This document shows, piece by piece, positions 11,901 through 23,415 of a DNA stretch of 64,000 nucleotides. Both the position numbers and the translations under genes were made by a program. The notes below the pieces were generated by a model, which was not told where the DNA came from, searched no databases, and saw nothing but the letters and a program-made list of their open reading frames with translations. The DNA lies in NCBI GenBank assembly GCA_030295235.1, contig AP026147.1, positions 62,001 to 126,000 on the forward strand. Direction: 5' to 3'. The stretch is from Fistulifera solaris (lineage: Eukaryota > Bacillariophyta > Bacillariophyceae > Naviculales > Stauroneidaceae). Positions within the stretch are counted from its first letter, which is position 1; the number at the start of each line of letters is the position of its first letter.

Positions 11901-14900
11901 AGAAAGAACTGAATCACCTGGTTGCAATGATTTGCTATTATCAGTGCTCTCCATATCTTCCACGTCTTCGGGCTTGTTAACAATAGCTTCTTTGTCATCG
12001 CATAAAGACTTTGAGGGAAGCGAATCAAGCCCATCAGTTTGAGCACTTTTATTTTCCTCGGTCGCCGAAACAAATGAGGGGTTGGTTAACTCCTCCGCAG
12101 TCTCGGAGTATACTGAAACTTGTTTGCCGTTTTCTGCATCGGTAAGCATGGGTTTCTCCAGTCGAGCGTTCGAATTCTCTAGCGACTTTTCAGCTCCTGT
12201 TATCCATCCACGTCCTGTCGTGATTAATGCGCAAGTAATGGACGTAACAAAATCGATTTTGTCGGTTTCCTGAGGGCTTTGTTCCGTTTCACTTGCATCG
12301 TGAGTTTCGATATCATGTTCAGTGTCGTCTTTCTCCGACGCATCCTGTACGCTGATCCCGCTTGTCGTACTATCCTTGTTAAAAATGCTCGACGACTTGA
12401 CTTGCTTCTTCCTATGGAAAGTTTCCGGTCGCGGGCCCTTGCATTTTTGGTCAACGGTCTCAGATTCTTTTTTCAATGGTAGGCAAGATTCAGGTCGAGG
12501 GGCTTCCCTGGCCTTCTTTTCCGAGAAAGGCTTGTTTTGTATCGCACCAACGCCGGCTTGTAGCGAGGTTTGCTGTTTATATCGAAGACCGTCAATTAAT
12601 TCCTCTGGTCTAGGGGGCTGAACAACCTTTCCACCTGATTTGCTGTTTGCCGGACCCTTAAACAATATTTGCTGAAGAACTGAGTCAGGAAGGCTATCCT
12701 CATCAAAATCGATCCCCATGCTCTGGCCGTGTGTTAAAACAATTTCCACGTCATCATCTCTTTCGCTCGACGTCGAGCTAGTTCCTTTAGTTTTTCATGC
12801 CAGCCGCTCGGGCGGCATGCTCGGAGGACTCTGATACGGGAATTGTACGAAAGGCATCGTCGTCTGTATTGGGTTGAACATTATCTGAAGCGATGCTTTC
12901 TTTCGATTGCTGCTTGAAAATGGATTGCTCTCCATCGACTTCACTGCTCACTGGGGACGTCTGATCGGCAAGTACCGGTACATGGACTTCCTCAACGCCT
13001 GTAAGATCAATGACCGCACTGCTGCTTCCTTTAGCTACGTCGATCGCTTGGTCTCGCATGTCTAGTACTTTTGGAAGCTTGTTGTCGCCACAAATCAAGG
13101 TCTCGGTTTGCTCAAAAATTGCATCAAGAAGGTCTTTTCCATCATTGGCAGCAACAAGTTGACTTCCCTCTGTAAAAGCAGCCACCTCCTCTTGAGTTTC
13201 TGTCGATTCGGCAACGGGATCTACTTGGGCTTCATTTTTGGTATTTCTGCGGTCAGTTTAGAATTTCCCACTTCAGCCAGACACGCATCGTGATCTTTGG
13301 GTTCCGCTGCTAGAGTGGGCAACGAGTCTTCTGGATTAAAATCGACGCTCTCTTTGGTTGCTGTGGAAGGAATGAGTTCTTGGTTGTCCAACGACTTTGA
13401 TGAATCGCCTTTACTTGCTGCTGCTTTTGAGAGGTCAATCTTATCACCGGGACTTCCCTTGTATTCCGTTGAGAACGTGGACGAAGGGGAATTGATAGTT
13501 GCGAAAATGAGCGATGGTGGTTCGGTTTGATGAGTTAGATACGACTGACCGAAAGTATCTTCTTCGTCTTCGCCTTTTTCGAGCATGAAAGCATTTCCAC
13601 CACAAACCAGTAACTCAGCCTGTTCAAAGAGGGAGAACAGAATACCTGGCTTGGACTTTGCCTTAGTAATATCTTTGGAGCAATCTTCTTTGTTGGATGA
13701 TATCGCGTCTCCCTTCTTGACATCTTTGTCGTCCTGCACGTCGCTTTGCATATGGATATTTTGAACCTCCGAAGTCTGTAAGGACGTGTCAACAACATCG
13801 CGTATTTCTTCCTTTGGTGAAAAACTCTTCCCTGCTACGATTTTGCCTTCAGATAGCACATCGTTCTCGACAAGAGTTCCATCGACAACATCAGCCTCCT
13901 CTTTAATCTGATCGTCTTCCATTGGCTGGTACTTATCTACCATCTCCACGTTGGCAAGATTCTCATTATGTTCGTCGTTTGCGAAGGTCAGGATGGAATG
14001 AACTGCGCCGGCTTGTTTGGGAGACAGGTCAAAAAGCCACACCGCCTCCATGTCTTCCAGATCGTCCGAGTCTTCAATGTTCGTTAAATCAATAATATCA
14101 GGATTCGCTCTGTCGATGGATCTAATCAAGACACCTTTAGCTGATGGTTTCAGTTTATTGATCTTCTCGTGAACTTCCATTTGCTTTTCTGAGCTCATTG
14201 CAATAACTTGTTTACCAAAAGAGAGAAGCCGCTGTTTCAAAGATGGCGTTTCCTCGATATTACAATCAATAGAGACTTGAATTTTCTTGCGAATCTGGTC
14301 TCCCTGGTCGTCCATGTACTTTGCTAGATCAAATGATTCACCGTCATCCTGCAAGCTCGACACCTTAGAGAACAGATTAACCGACGAATCGATTCCCAAC
14401 GATTCGTCGTCAAGTCCCAACCGATGAACTATTTTGGAGCGGAAGCTCGCATCATCTCGCTGAGCTCGCATATCGGATTCTTCAGGACGGAGCGGGGAAG
14501 CTGTCGATGATTGACAATCGGCGCTTTTGTCGTCGTCGCTATCCGAGCTACCGTTTTTAGCCAAGTGCTCATCTTTCCCGGCGACGTCGTTGTCGAAAGA
14601 AAAACTTTTCCGTGCTTGCGAGCCTCCCGAGGAATGTGATGATATCCGGTCCAGCTGTTTTTGGGAAGTGGACGACACGGTACTTATATTGCCACCACCC
14701 ATATTGCTCTTTGCTGATTTTGAAACGGAATATCGATCATGAGTGTTGTCCTCGTCATCAGAGTCGCCGCCACTAGCATCGCTCTTGTCGATGCCAACCT
14801 TGGATGATTTACACGTGTATCGTCCAGAGGCGTCGTCAAGCTTGTCATCGGCTTCTTCCATAGGGTCGCGATTCCTTCCACGCTTTGACGATGCATCAGC

Positions 14901-17402
14901 AGATCTTGTGATACGAGGCGTCGCTGGTCCAGTCGGTACATTGGTGTAACAACGCATGGTATGCATCTGACCCTCCGAATTCGACAACCTCGATTCTTTT
15001 GATGGTGCAGTATCTTGAGTCTGATCCTCCTCCGTTTCACCAAAGAAATGTCGGTTCGACGTCAATGGGGTCTTGTCTTGAGCTCTGTCGTACCCAGACG
15101 ATGCAATCATACCAAATAGTTTGTTGACCAAATTATCCTCTTCCGCAAAACGAACACCTGGCCTATCGCGTCCAATACCATTGTTTGATGTGAAACACTC
15201 TTTGTTCTTAAATGCTTTCGTGTCTCGAATGCATATTTGACCGAACGGAGTCTGATTGCAGCTGTTTAGCACAACTTCCAATGCAACTTCAGCCGTATCC
15301 CCGGATCGAGCAGTATTGTCCACACTCCATTCCGTAATCGAATCGGCCAGTGCGTCTCCGACTTTCTCCGGATGGGTGTAGGATTGGTTGAGGCGCATTG
15401 GAGGAGAAACCGGAGATCGTGGCGAGATAGGGCGACTGAAGGCGCCCGGCGACAAAGGAATGTATCGATCTTCGGTAATGGCATATCGGTCTTCCGTGAG
15501 ATCATCTTCCTCCGAATCACTGTTGTGCTTCGTCCACTCTAAACTGGACAGGCCTTCCATGTCTGGCCGAGCGATGACCTGTCTCATTGGGAAATTGCGA
15601 ACCGACTGATCCAAATCCGATATGAGACTGTCTTCGGAAAACACAATGTTGCGAGGCAGACTGGGCGTAGCCGTCAGATCATGACTGGTAGAAACTTTCG
15701 AGATCAAAGTGGGGCCATCTTTAGCGTCTCTTGTCGGACTGCGCTTCGGCTTGGCACTTCCCGGTGAAGCACTCTTCTTGGTTGTCACAGGAGGATGCTG
15801 TTTGCGGCTTTGTTGAAGTTTTTCTGCTTTTTGGGATGCTTTCTGGACAAATTTCTGCTGTCGACGCCGAGGACTGTCTGCGGATGCGGAGCGATGTGGG
15901 GAGGATCCTTTCTTCTTTCGTTCCGCGCGCTGCGCTTTGGGCGGTAAAACGGATTCCAAAGCTGCCATCATGGCAGCGGTATCAACCGCGGGCTCTGTAG
16001 CGTTAATTTCATTCATTAGCGATGCAACGTTCTCCGCTTCTGGGCCCTGTTCTTTGGACTGAAAATTGCGCTCAAAGAGACGTTTTCGCATAGATACGGG
16101 CGGCCGAGCCACATCCGGTTGTGATTGCATCATCATACCATGGAAGAATGTTTGTGAATCATCCTCTTCTCCGGCCGTATCTTCGACATCCCCATCCGCA
16201 CCTTCATCGGGAGCATCCCGACTCGTCGGTGCATCCACATGATGATGCTCATCCTCCGAATCCGGCGGCTCGAACGAAGTGCGTCGCACCGAAGGACGTT
16301 GTTTGGCTTTATGCACTGGCGTGGGGGCATTGGGAGGACGAGGGCCATCCAGCTCGACCAGTGACACGATCCCATCCATTTCGGGATGTGGTTCCGCCAA
16401 ACTGCGTTGCGGCAATGTTTCCGGAGGTTCTTCCGGTTTATGCACGGAAGGAATAGTGACATCGAAGACCGTCTTTTCACGCGGAAGCAGTAATATGGAA
16501 GGCTTGTTCTCTTCCAAAGCTTGCAACAACGTCGTTTTCTTGGCATCCGCCTTAGAACTGGGTTCGGCCACTTCATCCTCGTTCGTGGCAAGAACATTGG
16601 CACTTTTCTGCAATGCCTTGACTCGATCCATTGGATTCATTCGATGCAAAAGAGCTTTGATCTTATCAAATTTTTGATTGTGATTGTGATGGTTGGTACC
16701 GTCTTCCTCTTCTTTTGGAAGCGCCGGCTGTTCCACGGGTTGGTCCTCGTCTGTCGCAACCTCTTCTTCTTCCCTCCACCTTGTTTTCTTCCATTTCCGC
16801 CGTCGTTGTGGGGCGCACTTCACTTTCTTCGACGTTGTTGTTGGTTTCGACCTCCGGTGCATTCACCACCACCATCGCCGCACGATTGTCCGCCACTGGT
16901 GTCACCTCCTTTTGACTTTGCGGTGTGGTGGCAGAAAAAATAGTCGGCAGCACGGGACGTTCGGCAGTGTGGATCTCCTCCTCCGGTGGGACCGTATTAT
17001 CGTTTGTGGACATGGTAATCATTTGCGGCTGTACTTTTGCAAATCCATGATCTTGTGAGTGGTATCCTTAAAGTCTTGGACTTTTTGCTGTCGCCGCAAA
17101 CGTTTGGCTTTGTATTGTACCGATGCTTGACTCAAACTGCTCAGATCCTGCTCGCCCGTCGCGGTCGTCTCGACACAGGCCGGCAAGAGACGTTCCTGCG
17201 TCAATTCGGAAATGCGACTGTGTTGATCGTGATGATTTTCATCGTACGCAATGGAGGATAGAGGCGGTTTCTTCGTCAAGAGACGTTGATGCGGTGTCGT
17301 TTTAGTTTTTCGTAACAGAGACGGAAAGATGGTCGTTTTCGGTTTCGCAATGTTCGCATTCGCCGTTGTCGTCGCATGCGGCGACGGCTGCAGCGGTTTC
17401 AT
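8971..17402 (-). CDS. Giant acidic disordered protein, about 2,810 aa, seven frameshifts
   Basis: Seven consecutive minus-strand frames join into one reading frame if single bases are corrected at about 17022 (A missing), 16772 (extra G), 13235 (A missing), 12791 (extra A), 10030 (A missing), 9968 (A missing) and 9732 (extra A). The joined length is then exactly divisible by three, and no inner piece has a convincing own start. I do not recognise the protein. It is dominated by Ser, Glu and Asp, with a basic N-terminus, short coiled-coil-like parts (about 16600-16680 and 9370-9500) and a C-terminal Asp/Glu run (9080-9170). Three hydrophobic IDLT/IDVT motifs next to acid residues (14080, 13000, 9745) look like SUMO-interacting motifs. 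No membrane segment is seen. If the breaks are real, this is a row of fragments of one decayed gene. Confidence 0.7.
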
Positions 17403-17958
17403 CTTGATGATTCGACGATCCCGATAGTTTTATTTAAACTGCGATCGTCTCTGACAAGATAATGGTTTGTTTAGATGTGAATGGGCTTCTTTGAATTATT
17501 GTTGATACGACGATCGATCTTTTTTCTTTGGCGATGTTGGTCCTCATTCGTTCAAACGAAACCTCCGTTCCGCGAAAGATCGGCTGACGTGCTGCGTCCT
17601 ATGACCAGTCAGTCCTTGAGTGCCGTATGATTTTTGTCGGTGATAGTATCCTTGGGATCGATATTCAACTTCGTATACGACATTTAAATTACTATACGAC
17701 ACTGCGAATTGCTTAGTACTTATCACCTGTAGTCTAGGGTGCGCCAGTCGAAATTTTGATACAGGACTGTAGGCGGACGAATATCAGTCGTGTGGAGCCG
17801 ACACGTTTCGACCGAGAGCCGTTACCCAACATCACGGCGCACATTTGGCTCAACGGTCGCTTTTCACCACAAACATCATTCTTCGTCAAGCTATTGCATT
17901 GCAACAACCGCAGACAGTGTCTTCTCTTTGTATAGTTTCTACCATTCCTTCTACAACA
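17403..17958. promoter_or_regulatory. Divergent promoter region
   Basis: Head-to-head spacer between the giant protein gene (minus) and the sulfotransferase gene (plus). An open frame extends upstream of the sulfotransferase ATG to 17845 but has no ATG. No core motif could be assigned. Confidence 0.45.
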
Positions 17959-19392
17959 ATGGTAACCATTCGTCGCAATCCTTCCAAACGATTGCTTTCG
18001 TTCTGGCGATGCCATCCTGTTTGGTCGTTCTTGCTGGTGTGTGGTTTGTTTTCCGTCGGTTTTCTCTTTTTAATGTCCTTTCAAGCCAATGAACAAATGC
18101 TGTTGGACCATCATACACGAGGAAATCAACAACCGCACAAAAATTTATCGGAAGATGAGCGCAACGAAGCGGTTAATACATTGAATCACCGAAATAATGA
18201 CAATGCAAAGGTAGAAGAAAAGATGACAACGACGAAACACAAAGCCATCATTCCACGCCCACCACTCGAGCAATTGATCAAAGACGAAGAACGCGGTGTC
18301 AAAGGAGATGTCTCCTTTTTATTGAATTGGGCCATTCTTGGACACGCCAAGGCCGGTACGACCTTTATTAAAAACTGGGTCGGTCGACATCCCGATATTT
18401 CCACGTGGGAAGATGAAGTGTGTGATTTGTACGACAACAAACCCGCCGGCTTGGCCAAACGATTGTATACGGAATTGGCGCCCGATAAATTACGCGGCTT
18501 TAAATGTCCCGGACACTTTTCACGGCGGTCCATGCGTCATTTTCACAAATATTATCCGCACACGAAATTAATTGTGGGAGTGCGGTACGTACGATAAAAT
18601 AAAAAGCATGACGAGTATCTCTTTCCAACATCTGACTTACACTCTTTCAACTGCAACAGACACCCCATTCGATGGTTCGAATCGTTTTACAATTTCCGCA
18701 TGCGCCATGCGGCCGAAAATTACAGTTTGCCGCATCCCAATGAATTGAGTGGAGAATGCACGCCGGAAAAGGATGGAGTCTGCACGGAACGGGCCAATTT
18801 TCAAACCAATTTGGCCGTCTTTGGCAAGACACCCATGAAGAGCAAACACGAACGCAATTTGATTCGTTTTACGAAATACACGTACGAAAGTACGTTCGAA
18901 ATCAGTAATCCGCTCTTCTTGTATGATGTCGATCAATTTGCGGAAGGCACCGATCAATTTGCGTTGGATTTACAAGATTTTTTGGGTTTGGAGACGCCCT
19001 TACCCGAACCGACCAAGAAGGATGCGGGCATGTCCAGTCGACCCAAACCCAAGGCACTCAATATTTGTGAAGATGAATTTGCGCCGTTGCGGAAAGAATT
19101 GATTGATATTGGGAGTCGGGCCAGTGAGTGGATCTTGGAGTACTTTCTCGAATCACCACAAGTGGTTGTCAGTCAAGAGGAACAGTTTCGGAGAATTGTA
19201 GAAGCATGGAAAGTAGATCCTTGCGACAAAAAAGAAAGCTGCGGCCAAGGAAGAAGCGAAACACGAAGAAGAGGAGCACGACAAAGAAGAAGAGGACGAG
19301 GAGGAGGAAGAAGAAGACAAAAAGGAAGAGGAAGAGGAGGAAGACGAGGAGGAAGAGTAGCCACAATACCCTTCAAGCTAATTTTTCTTTGA
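17959..19392 (+). CDS. Type II membrane sulfotransferase (two exons)
   Basis: Predicted to transfer sulfate from PAPS to a carbohydrate or other acceptor in the Golgi. The first ATG in frame is 17959; a single membrane anchor lies at about residues 20-40, followed by a lumenal domain. The PAPS 5'-phosphosulfate loop is seen as GHAKAGTTF (about 127-136), and the 3'-phosphate site as VRHPIRWFESFY, which spans the exon junction. The intron is 18585-18659 (75 nt): splicing restores CGA CAC CCC. The tail is purine-rich and open in all three frames. As written it is Arg/Gly-rich to 19392; dropping one A from the run 19228-19233 gives an Asp/Glu-rich tail ending at 19360, which I think likelier. Acceptor substrate unknown. 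Confidence 0.85.
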
Positions 19393-20392
19393 AAAGACAG
19401 CAATTGTGCTTGCTATGTACGCGCAAGCACTTGCACAAAAGCAACCTAGTTAGGAAAACATGAAACACAATAGAATCTTATTGATATGTAAAACATTACT
19501 CTCCTCTTAGCGTTATATTCAGTTTTACATTTCGACTAGAGTGTTGTAATGCTGCTCCGTTGGTGCAAACTGATGGCAAACAGATTGAGTTCTCGCTTAA
19601 CACCTCCCATCTTTGGAGGCGAAACAGGAGATGCAGGGACCTCATTTCATGTGCAACAACCGCAGCAACACTGTGATCCGGGGACACCTTCGCATGGGAT
19701 AGCTATAGGCACGTACGCGCCGAATAAATACAAACTGCAAGTAATGAGAACTATAAGAATTGAGATGCCTAGTGCCTAGAGGTATAATTTTCTCATCCAG
19801 GATATCCAAAGTATAGTTTGTTCCACGTCACACGCGAACATCGGCGTCCTTTGCGTTAGCCGTTCGCACTTCACTCGTTCATTCTGTGACACCGGTTCAT
19901 TTGTGTGAAACAGAATGTACTATGTAGGAATTGGTTTATACGTCAGGAAGTAGGTGACTGGATCATTCAATTGAACTTGGGTAACGGACGCTCAGAAATG
20001 TTCCCACCAAAGCTGATGGTCACTATCGCACATACAATAGCCGCAATTGCGTGTGCACTCCAACTGTAGGCCAGCACATTCGGGGTGTCCCGATTGGACC
20101 AAGCCACGTGTTTCGTGTCCCATGTCGGCAAGGCGCGGGAAACCGTAAAGAACAGTCGACCAAAGTGTCGTGTAACGCATTATGCGGAACGTTGAATTCC
20201 GCAAAAGGCAAATGATCCATTCGTGTGTTTTCTTACTCGATCGACGTCGAATGAATCTTGCATTCGTTTCATAAAATTCTTCGTTCCTTCCAAAATCCTT
20301 CTCGCGAGATTTCACCAAAGAGAGGGAAGAGAAAGACGTGTATTCATTCGGAGTGAACTCTGATTATAAAACGAAACGAATACAGCGTCAAC
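19393..20392. other. Intergenic with one weak minus-strand ORF
   Basis: A minus-strand frame of 108 codons (19992-20318) ends in a Cys-rich stretch (CAGLQLECTRNCGYCMC) and could be a small gene head-to-head with 20393, but an overlapping frame (20023-20220) looks equally plausible, so no CDS is called. The plus-strand frame 19549-19779 has no supporting features. Confidence 0.4.
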
Positions 20393-20788
20393 ATGGTTCC
20401 GGCGCGGCAAGCGATGGAGCCTCGAACGCCCCAACACGTATTGAGGAATAATAGTGAGAATGCAGTGTTCCACTGTCCTCATCCTCCACAGCGACACCGC
20501 GTGGAAGAAATACCGGATGAACGGTGTTTCCCTCTCTTTCCCTTACCCTTGGAACACGATGACGAACGAATCATTGTGCACTCCTTGCAACGTGTCTCTC
20601 TGCAACCCCGCAAGGCGGCCCCCACAAATTGGAGAGTCGATGCAAGAAGCCCCGAACGACGATCGACCCGTCAGGATCACTTATCCGTACGAGAGTGTCC
20701 CAAAATCCCCTTGAGCGTGGATCCCGATTCCTGTTTGCAGGCTCCGTCTCGCTATCTTTCCATGAAACCAACTCGAGAATTCATGTGA
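20393..20788 (+). CDS. Small Pro/Arg-rich unrecognised protein (131 aa)
   Basis: Unrecognised. It begins at an ATG after AT-rich sequence. It is rich in Pro, Arg and Ser, with scattered Cys and His and no hydrophobic segment, so it is probably soluble and disordered. Two other frames overlap it over shorter distances, but this one is the longest and has an ATG. In length and composition it is close to the small genes near 0.9, 2.8, 3.8 and 31.8 kb. Confidence 0.45.
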   Translation: MVPARQAMEPRTPQHVLRNNSENAVFHCPHPPQRHRVEEIPDERCFPLFPLPLEHDDERIIVHSLQRVSLQPRKAAPTNWRVDARSPERRSTRQDHLSVRECPKIPLSVDPDSCLQAPSRYLSMKPTREFM

Positions 20789-21494
20789 GCTAGCTGGCTC
20801 ATTTGAGCTTGTATCTTTTTGTTTCTGTGCAGCGACAGTTTGTCTTTGATTAGCTTATGATGATGTTGTAGAGTTTTGATCCGAATGTTATTATTAGAAA
20901 TCGAACATTTTATATTTTTCAAAGACTAGTGATACTAGTTATACAACGAAAAGCGAATAGGTTGTAGTGAAGGATACCTTGTACACACTCGATGTGCCGT
21001 ATTCCGTTTTTCTAGGCGTACAACATAGCAACCGTAACAAGTACGGAGTACATGGTACGAGGTCGGAAGCATTTTTCTGCGCTGTAACACCTTGCCGTTC
21101 CAAAACAAACTCATCCAACAACTATCGAGGCGAAACATTGTCACGACGCAACGACACGCGGCCATTTCGACTCAATGAAACCACCTTGCTAAGGACGAAA
21201 GCTCCTACCAGTCTACGTGGAAATAGCCAGCACTCCGAACAAGGATAATTCACACGCCCAAACATGCGACAAAATACACAGAAAAGTACCAGTTTGCCAT
21301 TTCGCCCGAAAGGTACAAAGGCAAGACACATTAAACTCTCTTTGTCGTTTGTGCAACCGAACACCACGAAGACCATCGTTTCTTATTTTTCCCGTGTCGC
21401 TCCGTGCACATCTCAACGATATTTCTCGTAAAACCCTCCAACCATCTCCCACCTTCTTTCTTAATTCCGACTAATTACTTTAAATTATAATAAT
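20789..21494. other. Intergenic, no feature seen
   Basis: Overlapping frames of 60-90 codons on both strands without recognisable content. The right end is the 3' flank of the eS28 gene. Confidence 0.5.
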
Positions 21495-21894
21495 TTACCG
21501 CAAACGACGCGCTTCACGTTCCCATTCCAACAAGCACAGAATGTCTCCCTCGCGAACGGGTCCCTTGACGTTGCGGACGATGGAACGTCCCGTGGTACCA
21601 CCACCTTCGGCATCCATGAATTCGACACGAACTTGCGTGACATTACCGGTATTACCCGTTCGTCCGAGAACGCGGTTGACTTTGGCTAATTTGACGGGTT
21701 GATCCTGTGGAAAGAAAGCAAATGATAAGTTTTAGTAATGCGGTAAGTGGTGTCAAGAAGGAATGCGGTGAAAGTTGTTTCGGCAATTGCTCGTTTTGAC
21801 GGTCGTCCTGTTCTCTCTTGATAATTATTTTATATAGATAGAATAAACGACAAAGAGAAAGAATAGATTATCATGTCGAAAAGAAACGTACCAT
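21495..21894 (-). CDS. RPS28: 40S ribosomal protein eS28 (RPS28), two exons
   Basis: Component of the small cytosolic ribosomal subunit head near the mRNA exit. Exon 1 is only the start codon (21894-21892); the intron is 21705-21891 (donor GTACGT, acceptor CCACAG, 187 nt); exon 2 is 21704-21495. The predicted 70-aa protein begins [19 protein letters not shown], contains QVRVEFMD and [14 protein letters not shown], and ends EREARRLR, all hallmarks of eS28. It is slightly longer than usual because of a Gly-rich AEGGGTTG insert in place of the usual short turn. It is divergent from the RusA-like gene with a 300-bp spacer. Confidence 0.95.
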
Positions 21895-22194
21895 GGTTGC
21901 TTGGTTGTTGTTGTTGAAAAGGATTGTGGGCATTTTGTTTGATAACACAAACCAGAGGCGGATGGAGGAAGGCCTTAAACGGATGAGCAGACAGACGAGC
22001 GGACGGCTGAACAAAGAATGGACAGAAGGACAGACGGATGTTGCATGTTGGTTTTCGTATAGTTTTTCGATACCGTAACGAAAACTTCGAATGCCCCTTT
22101 GCTTGTGAATGAAAAAATAAAGCGATCGGAACATTTTTTAGGCTTCGAAGAACCAAAAGACAATTGTGAACTGCCTTCCCAGCTCCCACTTACT
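21895..22194. promoter_or_regulatory. Divergent promoter of RPS28 and the RusA-like gene
   Basis: A 300-bp head-to-head spacer. The RusA-like frame is open upstream to 22099 but that part reads as leader. A short GTT/TTG run lies at 21900-21920. No TATA box is assigned. Confidence 0.4.
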
Positions 22195-22995
22195 ATGAAA
22201 TATGGTCTAGTTCTTTGTTCCTTGTGTTGTTGGACGGAAGGATGGATGCATTCCGTTTCAACGAGCCGAAGAAATTGCTACGACAATTCGCTGAGGACTA
22301 CTCTTCGACGCTCCAGCACGTCACACGACGCCATTTCGACAATTCGTGAACCTTCCAAAGGAAAATCAAAGACGAAAACTGAATCATTTACTAACAAACA
22401 ATCAACGACACCTCTGTTTTGGCACAATGCTTCGGATCCTACCGTCTTTCATTATCACAATACTACTACTACTGGTCTGACATTCCGCATCCGCGGCAAT
22501 CCCCTACCGTTGCAGCGACACCGTCAAACCCGACGTGGATTTGTCTACAATCCGTCACAAACAGCCCAAACCGCCTTTCGTCAAGTCCTGGAATCGCAAC
22601 TGGTATCCCAACCAGAAACACCACTGTTCGAGGAGACGATTCCCCTCCACATGTCTTGTCATTTTTATATGAAACGATCCTTATCGGATTTTGTCGCCCA
22701 AACCCGTGGACGACCTTTGAAAATGGCAGCCGCCACTGTGTTGTCCACACGGACCCCCGATGTTGATAATTTGGCCAAATTCGTTTTGGATTCGTTGAAT
22801 GGTTTGTTGTATGCGGACGATCAGCAGATTGTGTCCTTGTCCGTTCAGAAACTCCGAGACAATGAGGGCGAGTGTTGGGGTTATACGGATGTACATGTAT
22901 CAGTAGTGAGTGATAAGGACGGGAGTTCTATGTTGCTGACGGATGATCCAGAATCCATCCGTCATGTGTTACAAGTGAAGAATCATCTTGTGTAA
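22195..22995 (+). CDS. RusA-like Holliday-junction resolvase with N-terminal signal
   Basis: The C-terminal third matches the RusA endonuclease family, which cuts four-way DNA junctions. The catalytic pattern is intact: DVDNLAK (about residues 187-193) supplies two Asp and the Lys, and YADDQQIV (about 205-212) supplies the downstream Asp pair, with VQK after it. The upstream domain beginning PLHMSCHFYMKR fits the family's beta strand. The N-terminal 110 residues are an extra, Ser/Thr/Arg-rich leader. The chosen start (MKYGLVLCSLCCW) gives a hydrophobic signal-like segment, suggesting import into an organelle, perhaps the plastid; an upstream in-frame ATG at 22099 would bury it. No intron or frameshift is needed. 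RusA is best known from phages and bacteria. Confidence 0.85.
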   Translation: MKYGLVLCSLCCWTEGWMHSVSTSRRNCYDNSLRTTLRRSSTSHDAISTIREPSKGKSKTKTESFTNKQSTTPLFWHNASDPTVFHYHNTTTTGLTFRIRGNPLPLQRHRQTRRGFVYNPSQTAQTAFRQVLESQLVSQPETPLFEETIPLHMSCHFYMKRSLSDFVAQTRGRPLKMAAATVLSTRTPDVDNLAKFVLDSLNGLLYADDQQIVSLSVQKLRDNEGECWGYTDVHVSVVSDKDGSSMLLTDDPESIRHVLQVKNHLV

Positions 22996-23415
22996 AAAGT
23001 AAACAAAATCAAATAGATAGAAATTCATTTTTTGTTTTCGAGTGCTACGGTGTCGATTTCTTTTAGATAGTAGCGTTCGCGCGGCGTCAAGGTCAAGCTA
23101 TAGGTCGAGCGTGAAGCAACTATAGCGTTAGCGGACGCTCTATCAGGTGCGCCAGACGTGAAGCTTCAACGGAAATATAAAAATGTCCGTTAACGATAAA
23201 TAAAACATCACTACTGTTCTACTGTACACTGGACTCTGGTCCGCGCGAGGAGTCAGACAGCAAGACGTTTTCCCTCCTTTTTCGTTTCCTCGTTCCTCGC
23301 AAACACTGCACCCTTCCGTCCATTTGTTGTCATTCTTGATCAACTTCAAACCGCTCTCTTTCTTTTCGACAAACACCAACAAACAGCTCATAAAAACAGA
23401 AAAGCGCACAATAGT
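22996..23415. other. Intergenic, no feature seen
   Basis: 3' flank of the RusA-like gene and 5' flank of the Psf2 gene. A minus-strand frame (23143-23430) is not supported. Confidence 0.5.

Noticed and set aside
19128-19463. Lys/Arg-rich ORF as an independent basic protein
   Set aside because: It is one of three frames through the purine-rich sulfotransferase tail.
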